27,112 nt of DNA from an uncultured Dorea sp. Lineage in GTDB: Bacteria; Bacillota; Clostridia; Lachnospirales; Lachnospiraceae. Within the stretch, counting starts at the first letter, position 1, and every line of letters starts with the position of its first letter. The notes under the pieces are model-generated. The model was not told the DNA's origin. It ran no database searches and was given only the letters and a program-made list of their open reading frames with translations. Position numbers and translations under genes: made by a program. Shown here piece by piece: positions 1 through 7,779 of this stretch. Location: contig CAJTOH010000048.1 of assembly GCA_910577685.1 (NCBI GenBank), positions 1 through 27,112 of the forward strand. The letters run 5' to 3'.

Positions 1-7
1 CTAATGG

Positions 8-41
8 AGCCTATTTTTTTGACTCCAGTTTTTCATAGGCT
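8..41. terminator. Possible hairpin after the aminotransferase gene
   Basis: A perfect 7-base inverted repeat (AGCCTAT at 8-14, ATAGGCT at 35-41) begins about 49 bases beyond the stop of the minus-strand aminotransferase gene. A nested TGGAG/CTCCA pair could form instead. No clear U-tract follows, so terminator function is a weak inference. No gene is visible in bases 1-89. Confidence 0.25.
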
Positions 42-89
42 ACTTTACACTACCCTTTTCTTCTGTGCCGTCGATCTTCGAAACTTCTA

Positions 90-1244
90 TTATTCCTCGT
101 CTTCGGCAAGTTCACGGACCGCATTTATTGCCGCGTCCACTTCTTCATCTGTGTTAAAATGTGAGAAGCTGAATCTCACAGCCCCCTGCTCTACTGTCCC
201 AAGCGCCTCGTGCATAAGCGGTGCACAATGTCCCCCCGACCTTGTAGAAATACCATATTCCGTAAGAAGCTCGTCACTCACTTCTGAAGAATCATAATCC
301 CCGATATTCAATGTAACGATTGCACAGCGGTCCTCTGTGCCAAAATCCCCATATACCGTCACATTATCAATATCCTTAACACCTTCATAAAACCGGCGCA
401 TCAACTCCTGCTCCCGTGCGCGGATCTTGTCCATCCCATACTTCTCGATATAACAAAGCGCCGCATAAAGCCCTGCAATCCCATGCCCGTTCAACGTCCC
501 TGCCTCCAATGCCGTAGGCATCTGAATCGGCTGCGTTTTACTGTAAGTCTGAACGCCTGTCCCTCCCGTCTTCAGAGAACGGACCCTCAAGCCTTCCCTG
601 ACATACATACCGCCCGTCCCCTGAGGCCCGAGAAGCCCCTTGTGTCCGGTGAAGCATAGTACGTCTATCTTCATCTCTTCTACATCGATAGGGAATACCC
701 CCGCCGTCTGGGAGGCGTCCACCACGAACAATATTCCCCTCTCACGAGCAAATTCACCGATCGGCTTTAAATCCACATAATTCCCCGTCAGGTTCGAACC
801 GTTGGTACACACGATCATCTTCGTCTTGGGGCCGGCGGCCTCCTTGATATCCTCAATATCAAAGTTCCCTTTCTCATCACTCTTCACGATTGTAAGACTT
901 GTCCCCTTCGTCTCCAAATCATAGAGCGGACGCAGTACGGAATTATGCTCCAGCATAGTCGTAATCACATGGTCCCCCGGCTCTAAAAGCCCCCGGATCG
1001 CAATATTCAGGCTCTCGGTTGAATTGCAGGTGAACACGACCTGCCTTGGATCTGTCCCGCCCACCATCTGACAGATCTTCTCCCGCGTATCATAGATGAT
1101 CCGGGACGCGCTCAGCGAAGCATCATTCACACCTCTTCCGGCATTCCCCATAGAACTCATTGCCGCCGTTACAGCCTCAATCACTTCCTTCGGCTTGTGC
1201 ATTGTAGTCGCCGCATTATCCAGATAAATCATTTCCTTATCCAT
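90..1244 (-). CDS. Class V aminotransferase, cysteine desulfurase / selenocysteine lyase-like
   Basis: PLP enzyme of about 384 residues, similar to the selenium-locus cysteine desulfurase family typified by E. faecalis EF2568. It starts with the family N-terminus (MIYLDNAATT), has the PLP lysine in FTGHKGLLGPQG (about K202) and the active-site cysteine in RSGGHCAP (about C340). By family knowledge it would release S or Se from cysteine or selenocysteine, probably feeding SelD; substrate choice cannot be read from sequence. The ATG at 1244 is preceded by GGTGGAAAGG; an ATG at 1232 (MIYLDN) is equally possible, and a TTG lies at 1259. It is separated from lysR by a terminator and has its own promoter with an upstream LysR-type box, so it appears to be a separately transcribed member of the selenium regulon. 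Cytoplasmic; no signal peptide. Confidence 0.88.
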   Translation of the reverse strand: MDKEMIYLDNAATTMHKPKEVIEAVTAAMSSMGNAGRGVNDASLSASRIIYDTREKICQMVGGTDPRQVVFTCNSTESLNIAIRGLLEPGDHVITTMLEHNSVLRPLYDLETKGTSLTIVKSDEKGNFDIEDIKEAAGPKTKMIVCTNGSNLTGNYVDLKPIGEFARERGILFVVDASQTAGVFPIDVEEMKIDVLCFTGHKGLLGPQGTGGMYVREGLRVRSLKTGGTGVQTYSKTQPIQMPTALEAGTLNGHGIAGLYAALCYIEKYGMDKIRAREQELMRRFYEGVKDIDNVTVYGDFGTEDRCAIVTLNIGDYDSSEVSDELLTEYGISTRSGGHCAPLMHEALGTVEQGAVRFSFSHFNTDEEVDAAINAVRELAEDEE

Positions 1245-1305
1245 CCTTTCCACCAACAAAAAAAATCCCCGGAAACAAGTAATTCCGAAGACTGTTTCTT
1301 AATAT

Positions 1306-1334
1306 AGTATATTCCCATTTTCCCGTTTCGTCTA
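1306..1334 (-). promoter_or_regulatory. Promoter of the aminotransferase gene
   Basis: Read on the minus strand: -35 TAGACG (1334-1329), 17-base spacer, -10 TATACT (1311-1306). The predicted transcript begins near 1299, giving a leader of about 55 bases. The same geometry relative to an upstream palindrome is seen at the PHP gene promoter. Confidence 0.6.
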
Positions 1335-1361
1335 ATCGAATTCTTTAATATAAATCATTAC

Positions 1362-1380
1362 TTATAGATATTATTTATAA
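1362..1380. promoter_or_regulatory. Candidate LysR-family operator, box 1
   Basis: TTATAGA-TATTA-TTTATAA, an inverted repeat with one mismatch that contains the LysR-family T-N11-A core. It shares the 15-base string TTACTTATAGATATT with box 3 at 8622-8640. Its centre (1371) is 60 bases upstream of the -10 hexamer edge (1311), near -70 from the predicted transcript start, where LysR-type activators usually bind their recognition site. Binding by the linked LysR protein is inferred. Confidence 0.6.
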
Positions 1381-1429
1381 ATGACCGAATTATCATGAAA
1401 ACCAAAACATCAACGTTTATATCACTTTA

Positions 1430-1470
1430 TATAATAAGCCCCCGCAGCCATCCGGCGGGAGCTTATTATA
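1430..1470 (-). terminator. Intrinsic terminator after lysR
   Basis: Long hairpin with arms TATAATAAGC and GCTTATTATA, continued by CCCCGC/GCGGG with one mismatch, loop around 1446-1454. It begins six bases beyond the lysR stop codon and the RNA continues with an AU-rich run, so it should end the selenium operon. The AU-rich arms are symmetric, so it could act in both directions. Confidence 0.8.
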
Positions 1471-1475
1471 TTAAT

Positions 1476-2387
1476 TTATTTCTTAATCTGGTAAACCTCT
1501 CTTACCACCTTAATGAACCGTTCCGCCGACCCCGACAGTTGATAGTTCTTATTATACACCAGATTAATGTCCCGTCCTTCATCCGCCTTAGGAATCGGAA
1601 ACGCAAGCAGATACCCATCCCTCGTCTCATCCTTCGTGGCAAGCCGGGACAATACCGAAACCCCCATTCCCTGCCGGACAGACTTCTTAATCGTCTCCTG
1701 ATTCTCAATACTTGCAATAATGTCAAGTTCCAGCGGGTTCACTCCCGCCCGCTTTAACTGCTTCTTCGCTTCCTTGCGCGTGCCGGAGCCTTCCTCCCGC
1801 ATAATCACATGTTCTTCAAGAATCCAACGGATATCCTCCGGTGATTCTTCCTTAAGCTTCCGGTACTTCTCAGTGTTCGGTGTAATGACCACCAGCTCAT
1901 CCTTATAGAAGGGGATATACTTACAGTGCTTCTTCTCAAGCACAGTTCCGGTGAATCCGACGTCCGCCATATGTTCAACGATCTGCGTCACGACCTTCGT
2001 GCTGTCCGTCTCTATGATCTTAATCTGCTCCTCTGGATACCGCTCATTAAAACGGATCAGCGCCTTCGGCAGGAGATACTGCGCCGGTATGGTTGAAGCT
2101 GCGATTGTAATGCAGTGCTTCTCCCCCCCGTCCTTTCCGCCGAAACGCTCCTCGATCTTTTTCTCCAGATCTACAATCTGTCTGGCATATTTATATAATT
2201 CCTTCCCGTCGTCCGATAATCCGACCTCCTTCGTATTTCTGACAAACAACCTTACGCTCAGCTCCTTCTCCAAAGAAGCAATATGCGCGCTGATGGTCGG
2301 CTGCGTCAGGAATAACTCCTTCGCCGCCTTTGAAAAACTGCCGCCTTCCGCCACCTGGACGAAAGCTTCCAACTGTTTCAAATTCAT
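1476..2387 (-). CDS. Selenium-metabolism LysR-type transcriptional regulator
   Basis: A 303-residue LysR-type regulator. Residues 1-60 form the winged HTH (MNLKQLEAFVQVAEGGSFSK, then AAKELFLTQPTISAHIASLE); residues 90-300 form a CysB/CysL-like periplasmic-binding-type effector domain (ITIAASTIPAQYLLPKAL). Its start overlaps the selB stop in a TAATG junction, which implies translational coupling and places it as the last gene of the selenium operon. Regulators of this type next to selDAB are known as selenium-metabolism-associated LysR proteins; the effector is not known to me. Three palindromic T-N11-A boxes in this window are candidate targets. Confidence 0.9.
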   Translation of the reverse strand: MNLKQLEAFVQVAEGGSFSKAAKELFLTQPTISAHIASLEKELSVRLFVRNTKEVGLSDDGKELYKYARQIVDLEKKIEERFGGKDGGEKHCITIAASTIPAQYLLPKALIRFNERYPEEQIKIIETDSTKVVTQIVEHMADVGFTGTVLEKKHCKYIPFYKDELVVITPNTEKYRKLKEESPEDIRWILEEHVIMREEGSGTRKEAKKQLKRAGVNPLELDIIASIENQETIKKSVRQGMGVSVLSRLATKDETRDGYLLAFPIPKADEGRDINLVYNKNYQLSGSAERFIKVVREVYQIKK

Positions 2388-4300
2388 TAGTACGCAATCC
2401 TTTCACTCTCTGCCCCCGTCTTCTTGGTTACTTTGATACTGTCCATGTATTCAAGTATCGGTTTCGCACTTTTTCTGCTTGTTTCAAACAAATCCCTGAC
2501 TTGGGCGATCGTAATAAGAGGATCCTCCTTAAGCTTCTTTTGGATCACTTCCTTTGCCTGCTCCATATACTCCTTCAGCGTATACATATCCTCAGATACT
2601 TTCACAATCTCCTGCTCTTCCAGCAAGATATTCAGGATATCGTCCGCAATCATCCTGTCCACTCTCCCAAAGTCCACTTCAGAATACCGGACAAAATCAA
2701 ACTTTGCCTTTTTAAACGTATCTAAAAGAATTCCGGATACCTTATCATAGACTCCGTCCTTTCTCACCTCATACTCCGGCGTACACAAGAACTCGTCTAC
2801 ACGCTTTAAGCACCCGTCCTCAATCAGCAAATCAAGGATCTTATCAAAAACATTTGGCTTAATCTTCTGAAAATAGGCCGCCGAAACCTCCGCCTTCTTC
2901 ATGCCGTACCGATACGGAAACCTCTCCTCATAATCCTTAAGCACCTTTTGGATGGTCGTCTTTGCCCCGCGCCTGCTGTCGCTGTGCCACACATAAGTAT
3001 CTTTACGCATAGGAAATACGCATACCAGCCCCTGACTCTCTAAACGCTCCACATCTTCCTTCACCTCATCCGGAGAAAGAGCCGTAAGTTTTGCAAGCTC
3101 CGCAATCGTAATCAGCGTATCTCCATGCCCCTTGACATGCAGCTCGATTACATCCGCTGTTGATCCGGATTCTTTCCTCTCAAGCTCCTCGATTACACTC
3201 TGCTGGAACCGGCGTTTTACTCTGGGATTCGGTTCTAGTACCTCGCCTCCTCCGATCGTCTCCATCGGCGAATAGAAACGCACGACAAACTTGTCGCCGC
3301 GCCTTACGGCAACCTCTTCTTCAAGCCGAAGCTGCACAAATCCGCTCTCTCCCGGCCCGATCTCTTCCTTGTCAAGCAGTACGGCGCGGCACAGCACCTC
3401 GCTGGTGCCTGTGAAAAAATGCAGCCGCATATGATTCGTCAGAATCCGGACAGAAGAATCCAGAACCCTAAGCTTCACGTCTAACAGATCCGTGTTCTTC
3501 ATACTGTTCTTCGGAGCCAGCACGCACCCTCTCTTAATCTCTTTTTTCTTCACATTGGACAGATTGATCGCTACACGCTGTCCTGCGCAGCACGCTTCCC
3601 TGTCCTGCCCATGAACCTGAATACTGCGGATCTTACACTCTTTGCCTACCGGATACATCTCCAACGTATCCTCCCTGGTAATCGTCCCGGACACCAGCGT
3701 TCCGGTGATGATCGTACCGAAGCCTGACAGCGTAAACGCCCGGTCGATCGGGAGCCGCGGAATCGTCCGGACATCCTTGGCCACCACCTCGTCGCTGGTC
3801 ATCCTCCCGATCAGCGTGATTAATCCGTCCAGACCTTCCCCTGTCGCTGCCGATACCTTAACCACAGGAGCCTGTGCAAGAAAAGTCCCCTCAAGCTCTT
3901 CCTTCACCTCTTCCTCCACCAGCTCCAGCCATTCTTCATCCACAAGGTCGCATTTATTCAAAACAATGATACTCTTCTCTATTCCCAACAGATTCAGGAT
4001 ATCCACATGCTCCTTTGTCTGGGGCATGATTCCCTCGTCCGCCGCGATCACCAGCAGCACGAGGTCCATCCCCACCACTCCGGCGACCATGTTGTTAATA
4101 AACCGTTCATGTCCGGGTACATCGATGATTCCTACACGATCCCCGTCCGGAAGGTCAAAATAGGTAAATCCAAGGTCAATGGTGATTCCCCTTCTCTGCT
4201 CCTCCTCCCAGCGGTCCGTATTCCTTCCTGTCAGAGCCTTGATCAACGTCGTCTTTCCATGGTCGATATGGCCCGCCGTACCAACGATTATATTTTTCAT
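2387..4300 (-). CDS. selB: Selenocysteine-specific elongation factor SelB
   Basis: A 637-residue translational GTPase that carries Sec-tRNA(Sec) to UGA codons marked by a SECIS hairpin. G1 is GTAGHIDHGKTTL at residues 7-19, G3 is DVPGHE and G4 is NKCDLVD; EF-Tu-like domains II and III follow. The C-terminal half (about 370-637) matches the winged-helix repeats that bind SECIS RNA, for example the segments around AELAKLTALSPDEV and TIAQVRDLFETSRKSA. Length matches the family. The ATG at 4300 is preceded by AGGAGAG at 7-base spacing. It lies 26 bases after selA and its stop overlaps the lysR start. Confidence 0.97.
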   Translation of the reverse strand: MKNIIVGTAGHIDHGKTTLIKALTGRNTDRWEEEQRRGITIDLGFTYFDLPDGDRVGIIDVPGHERFINNMVAGVVGMDLVLLVIAADEGIMPQTKEHVDILNLLGIEKSIIVLNKCDLVDEEWLELVEEEVKEELEGTFLAQAPVVKVSAATGEGLDGLITLIGRMTSDEVVAKDVRTIPRLPIDRAFTLSGFGTIITGTLVSGTITREDTLEMYPVGKECKIRSIQVHGQDREACCAGQRVAINLSNVKKKEIKRGCVLAPKNSMKNTDLLDVKLRVLDSSVRILTNHMRLHFFTGTSEVLCRAVLLDKEEIGPGESGFVQLRLEEEVAVRRGDKFVVRFYSPMETIGGGEVLEPNPRVKRRFQQSVIEELERKESGSTADVIELHVKGHGDTLITIAELAKLTALSPDEVKEDVERLESQGLVCVFPMRKDTYVWHSDSRRGAKTTIQKVLKDYEERFPYRYGMKKAEVSAAYFQKIKPNVFDKILDLLIEDGCLKRVDEFLCTPEYEVRKDGVYDKVSGILLDTFKKAKFDFVRYSEVDFGRVDRMIADDILNILLEEQEIVKVSEDMYTLKEYMEQAKEVIQKKLKEDPLITIAQVRDLFETSRKSAKPILEYMDSIKVTKKTGAESERIAY

Positions 4301-4326
4301 GTCTTAACTCTCCTACTCTATTCCCG

Positions 4327-5754
4327 TCACCTGCCTGCAATCAGGCTGATTTCTTCAAGCACGTCTAATTCCTTAAACTGATCTGCAAGAACCTTGAAAA
4401 AACGCTTCTCTATCGTCCTCACATCCAGAAGCACCGTATCGTTGACCGTTCTGGGTATGATGGGAACCGGCAGATGCCGCATACGCTCTTCAAGCTCCGC
4501 AACGCTGATCTTTTCCGGATGAATTGCCACCGCCATGCTCGGAATCCTCTCAAGGGGAAGGGAACCGCCGCCGATCTGCGACTCGCAGTGTACGCACTCG
4601 ATCTTAGCCGGCAGATCTTTTTCGTTCAAAATCCTGCATAGATCCTCAGCCTCCCACTTCACATCCTTAAGGGGACTTGTAATCATCCGGAGCACCGGAA
4701 TATTTCTGACTGCCTTTTCTTCGGATAAATATTCCTGCAGCACCATCTCAAGAGCCGCCGCCGTAAACTTATCGATCCGCAGCGCCCTTGTAAGCTGGTT
4801 CTTCTTCATCATGTCGATATATTTTTTCCGGCCTATGATGATGCCGGCCTGCGGGCCGCCAAGCAGCTTGTCGCCGCTAAAGCACACCACATCCGCTCCC
4901 TTGGCGATAGACTCCTGTACCGTCGGCTCATATGTAATGCCGTATTTACTCAGATCAATCAGCACGCCGCTGCCCAGATCCTCGATGACCGGAATCTCAT
5001 GTTCCTTCGCAATCGGAATCAGATCCTCAATCCCCACGCTCTCGGTAAAGCCGACAATCCTATAATTGCTGGTATGGACCTTCAGGAGGGCTTTCGTCTC
5101 CTGCGTGATTGCATTTTCATAATCGTCAAAATGGGTCTTATTGGTCGTACCCACTTCTATAAGCGTCGCGCCGCTTTGTTCCATCACGTCAGGAATCCTG
5201 AATTTCCCGCCGATCTCCACCAGCTCGCCCCGGGAAACCACCACTTCGCCGCCTTTCGCAAGGGAACTCAAAATCAGCATGACTGCCGCGGCGTTATTAT
5301 TTACCGCCATGGCTGCCTCAGCCCCCGTAATCTTGCACAACAGCTTCTCAAAGTGGGAATAACGCTCGCCCCGGCGTCCCGCCTCCAGATTGTACTCCAG
5401 ATTCGAGTAACCCGTTGCAATCGCCGACAGCCGCCTCATATGCTCCTGCCCGATAGGAGCCCTCCCCAAATTCGTATGGAGGATCGTCCCTGTGCCGTTT
5501 ATGACCATGCACATATTCGGCGTGTTCATAGCGGTGACCGTCATCTCAATATGGGCAAGCAGCAGCCCAATCTGAGCCTTCGCCGCCTCTTCCTCCTCAC
5601 ACTGCCCGATAAACTCCCTTAACTTATCCATCTCTATATGGATAGCTTCCATTACAGTGTCTCTGCTGTAATGGCCGATTAACTCCTGAATCGTCTCGTT
5701 CTCCAACAGTACGTCCACTTTCGGGATACTGCGGTATAATTTATTCTTATTCAT
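4327..5754 (-). CDS. selA: L-seryl-tRNA(Sec) selenium transferase SelA
   Basis: A 475-residue PLP enzyme that converts Ser-tRNA(Sec) to Sec-tRNA(Sec) with selenophosphate. The PLP lysine is K296 in CFSGDKLLGGPQAG, close to K295 of the E. coli enzyme; INGTGTILHTNLGRAP (about 85-100) is the conserved N-terminal core signature. Full family length. The ATG at 5754 has an AGGA about 10 bases upstream, a modest site. It sits 43 bases after selD and 26 before selB, consistent with one mRNA. No tRNA-Sec gene (selC) was found in the window. Confidence 0.97.
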   Translation of the reverse strand: MNKNKLYRSIPKVDVLLENETIQELIGHYSRDTVMEAIHIEMDKLREFIGQCEEEEAAKAQIGLLLAHIEMTVTAMNTPNMCMVINGTGTILHTNLGRAPIGQEHMRRLSAIATGYSNLEYNLEAGRRGERYSHFEKLLCKITGAEAAMAVNNNAAAVMLILSSLAKGGEVVVSRGELVEIGGKFRIPDVMEQSGATLIEVGTTNKTHFDDYENAITQETKALLKVHTSNYRIVGFTESVGIEDLIPIAKEHEIPVIEDLGSGVLIDLSKYGITYEPTVQESIAKGADVVCFSGDKLLGGPQAGIIIGRKKYIDMMKKNQLTRALRIDKFTAAALEMVLQEYLSEEKAVRNIPVLRMITSPLKDVKWEAEDLCRILNEKDLPAKIECVHCESQIGGGSLPLERIPSMAVAIHPEKISVAELEERMRHLPVPIIPRTVNDTVLLDVRTIEKRFFKVLADQFKELDVLEEISLIAGR

Positions 5755-5797
5755 CTCTTTTATTTCCTATTTTTTATTTACCGTCCACTGCGGCATA

Positions 5798-6838
5798 TCA
5801 GAAGAGACGGATTAGTTTATCGCTCTTCTCGGCTACCTTTCCGATCACCGAGACGGCCGTATCCATCCCCGCCTTCTCAAAATCCACAAGCATCTCCCGC
5901 AGATAATCCGGCGAGACGCTGATTAACAGTCCGCCCGAAGTCTGAGGGTCATAGAGCAGATCAAGATAGTGTTCCTCCACGGCTCCGGCCTCGACCTTCC
6001 CGATAGAATAACCGCGGTTCTTATAGGCTCCCGCCGGAACCAGCCCCATCTTCGCGTAATCTATCGCGTCCGCAAAATACGCGATATCCTTGACGCTGAT
6101 CTCAAATGTCACCTCACTGGCCTGCGCCATCTCCACACAATGTCCGAGAAGCCCGAAACCGGTAATATCCGTACATGCGGACACATCGTACTTCTCCACC
6201 ACCTGCTTGCCCTTCTTGTTCAGGGAAGCCATGACCGTCTGCGCCTCACGAACCGCGGACGGGGACGCCATATTTGCCTTGATCGCGGTATTCACCACGC
6301 CGCTTCCGATCTGCTTCGTAAGCACCAGAATATCTCCCGGCCTGCAGCCAAAATTCTTAAATATCTTATCAGGATGTACAAAACCGGACACGCACAGCCC
6401 GTACTTCGGCTCATCGTCCTGCACGGAATGTCCTCCCACCAGTACAGCTCCTGCTTCTTTCACCTTCATCGCGCCACCCGCAAGGATGTCGCCCAAAATC
6501 GCCGGATCCAGACAATTGGGGAATCCGACTATGTTAAGCGCTACTGCCGGCTCTCCTCCCATCGCCCACACGTCGCTCAGGGAATTCGCCGCCGCTATTT
6601 GTCCAAACATATAAGGGTCGTCAACAATAGGAGTAAAGAAATCTACCGTCTGGATCATAGCAATCTCGTCTGTTACCTTATAAATGGCTGCGTCGTCGGA
6701 CGTTTCGATACCTACTATTAAATTATCATCGTGAAATTGCGGCAGCTTGCCCAGTACCTGAGCAAGGGTCTCCGGACCTATCTTAGCCGCTCAGCCAGCC
6801 GTCTTGCTTAATTGCGTTAATCTGACATCTGATTTCAT
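5798..6838 (-). CDS. selD: Selenide, water dikinase SelD (selenoprotein, in-frame UGA)
   Basis: Makes selenophosphate from selenide and ATP. Conventional reading gives only a fragment starting at 6658. Extending the frame through one TGA at 6793-6791 reaches an ATG at 6838 with a good GGGAGG site, yielding 346 residues, the normal SelD length. The N-terminus reads KTAGUAAKIGPETL: Sec16 replaces the catalytic Cys17 of E. coli SelD and Lys19 matches its essential Lys20. The AIRS N-domain signature SDDAAIY and the VDFFTPIVDDPYMFGQIAAA segment follow, and the C-domain ends in IRLF. A SECIS hairpin begins at the UGA. SelD is therefore needed for its own synthesis, a known situation in selenoprotein SelDs. 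The start codon is 203 bases from the yedF stop. Confidence 0.96.
6759..6793 (-). promoter_or_regulatory. Bacterial SECIS element within selD
   Basis: Immediately at the selD UGA the RNA folds as UGAGC/GCUCA (lower stem), AAG/CUU, an AUA bulge and GGUC/GACC closing a CGGA tetraloop. All paired bases are visible by eye and all lie inside the coding sequence, as expected for bacterial SECIS elements. The loop is 16 bases past the UGA. SelB binding is inferred from position and shape. Confidence 0.85.
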
Positions 6839-6884
6839 TTTATTAACCTCCCGAGTCTTTTCATAAATTAAATTGCGCCGTATC

Positions 6885-7014
6885 CGCAGGATAAAGCCCA
6901 ACTATCTAAATAATACGGAGATTCCTGCGCAGATCATCCCATTGCCTGTATATCTGTGCAATGATGTAACTGAAAATGCCCATGTATACCTGCGTATCCC
7001 CAAAGCCGCGCAGG
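6885..7014 (-). other. Yedf-selD spacer with repeated CGCAGG/CCTGCG hairpin arms
   Basis: The 203-base spacer holds four copies of one hexamer in alternating orientation. On the minus strand CCTGCG (7014-7009) can pair with CGCAGG (6994-6989), and GCGCAGGA (about 6930-6923) with TCCTGCG (6891-6885). Cross-pairing between the two hairpins is also possible. Nothing in known RNA families that I recall fits; a structured selD leader is inference. Confidence 0.35.
6906..6983 (-). CDS. Possible 25-residue small ORF between yedF and selD
   Basis: An ATG at 6983 preceded by GCAGG at five-base spacing opens a 25-codon frame beginning MGIFSYIIAQIYRQW and ending in a basic tail before TAG. It lies between the two hairpin arms of the spacer. 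I do not recognise it and there is only a weak ribosome binding site, so it may be chance. It could be a leader peptide for selD or simply untranslated RNA. Confidence 0.15.
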   Translation of the reverse strand: MGIFSYIIAQIYRQWDDLRRNLRII

Positions 7015-7041
7015 ACCCTCCCTTTCAAAGGCGCATATATG

Positions 7042-7647
7042 CTACGGCCTTATGATCTTTCCTGCTTTCGCCATTGTCTCAACAATGCTGTACATATTCG
7101 TCACGGAACCTACCGCCAGCTTGTCCTTAAGCCCATAATAATCCAGACAAGTTCCGCAAGTCATAATCTCCACGCCCTGAGCCTCAAGGGACTTAAGGTC
7201 TTCTAAGGAATCTGACCCTTCCGCCGTCAGGGTAGCGCCGCCATTGTAGAAAAGCATGGTCTTCGGCAATGTGTCAAGCTGCGTAACGGCAAAGATAAAT
7301 CCCTTAATCAATACTTTGCCCAATTCGTCATTCCCTATACCCATCCTGTCAGAGGAAACTACTACCACCGTGTTATCTCTTGCGTCCGGCGCACAGGCCG
7401 CTTCTTCCGAAGTATCTCCCGTCACCGCTTGTTCCATCTGAATTGTAATTTTGAATTCCGCATCCCCAAGCTTCTCGGAGGATACCTGTCCGCCTGCGCC
7501 TGCCGCCATCTTCGTTACATTCTGAACGGCAATCTCATTGTCCACCAGAACTTCGATCGTTTCCGACCCCGTAAGCGCCTCCATTGCCTTTTTGGTCTTA
7601 ATAACCGGGATCGGGCAATTATCTCCCATTGCGTTGACTGTAACCAT
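7042..7647 (-). CDS. yedF: Selenium metabolism protein YedF (TusA-like + DsrE-like)
   Basis: A 201-residue two-domain protein. Residues 1-75 are a TusA/SirA-like domain with the conserved cysteine in MGDNCPIPVIKTKKAME (C11). Residues about 100-201 are a DsrE/F-like domain beginning VVVVSSDRMGIG with cysteines in MTCGTCLDYYG. YedF commonly neighbours selDAB and is thought to carry or channel selenium to SelD; its exact reaction is not settled. An in-frame TTG/ATG region reaches 7701, but the ATG at 7647 fits the family N-terminus and has AAAGGTGG nine bases upstream. It follows the PHP gene by 132 bases, where a weak terminator and a promoter are visible. Confidence 0.93.
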   Translation of the reverse strand: MVTVNAMGDNCPIPVIKTKKAMEALTGSETIEVLVDNEIAVQNVTKMAAGAGGQVSSEKLGDAEFKITIQMEQAVTGDTSEEAACAPDARDNTVVVVSSDRMGIGNDELGKVLIKGFIFAVTQLDTLPKTMLFYNGGATLTAEGSDSLEDLKSLEAQGVEIMTCGTCLDYYGLKDKLAVGSVTNMYSIVETMAKAGKIIRP

Positions 7648-7691
7648 CTGTACATTCCACCTTTCTTTTTCGGTTCGTTTACCTTCAACAC

Positions 7692-7710
7692 ATATAGACA
7701 TATTCTATCA
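7692..7710. promoter_or_regulatory. Candidate LysR-family operator, box 2 (weaker)
   Basis: ATATAGA-CATAT-TCTATCA keeps the TATAGA...TCTAT palindrome and the T-N11-A spacing of boxes 1 and 3. It is not 60 bases upstream of a -10 as they are; it overlaps the predicted yedF -10. If real it would be in a repressing position. This is less certain because a -10 sequence alone resembles half of the palindrome. Confidence 0.35.
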
Positions 7711-7730
7711 TTGTTTGACAAAAAGGTAAA
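7702..7730 (-). promoter_or_regulatory. Candidate internal promoter for yedF-selDAB-lysR
   Basis: Minus strand: -35 TTTACC (7730-7725), 17-base spacer, -10 TAGAAT (7707-7702). It lies 55 bases before the yedF start and after a weak hairpin, so the selenium genes may be transcribed both from here and from the PHP gene promoter. Confidence 0.4.
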
Positions 7731-7758
7731 CGCATATTTGTTATATTATAAAATAGTT

Positions 7759-7772
7759 TGAGAATTTTCTCA
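7759..7772 (-). terminator. Weak hairpin after the PHP gene
   Basis: TGAGAA-AA-TTCTCA palindrome just after the PHP stop, followed on the RNA by AACUAUUUUAUAAU. The effective stem is only about four to five base pairs, so it is at most a leaky terminator. Confidence 0.3.
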
Positions 7773-7779
7773 GACTCTT

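Noticed and set aside
1..89. Possible start of a DUF3343 gene, often found after this aminotransferase
   Set aside because: The only minus-strand frame from an ATG here stops after 11 codons and shows no DUF3343 features.
5798..6658. SelD as a gene starting at 6658 (ATG of MIQTVDFF)
   Set aside because: This lacks the catalytic N-terminus; the upstream frame with Sec16, SECIS hairpin and a strong ribosome binding site gives full length.
5969..6721. 250-codon open frame on the plus strand
   Set aside because: It is antisense to selD, has no ribosome binding site or recognisable family, and exists because of the codon bias of the real gene.
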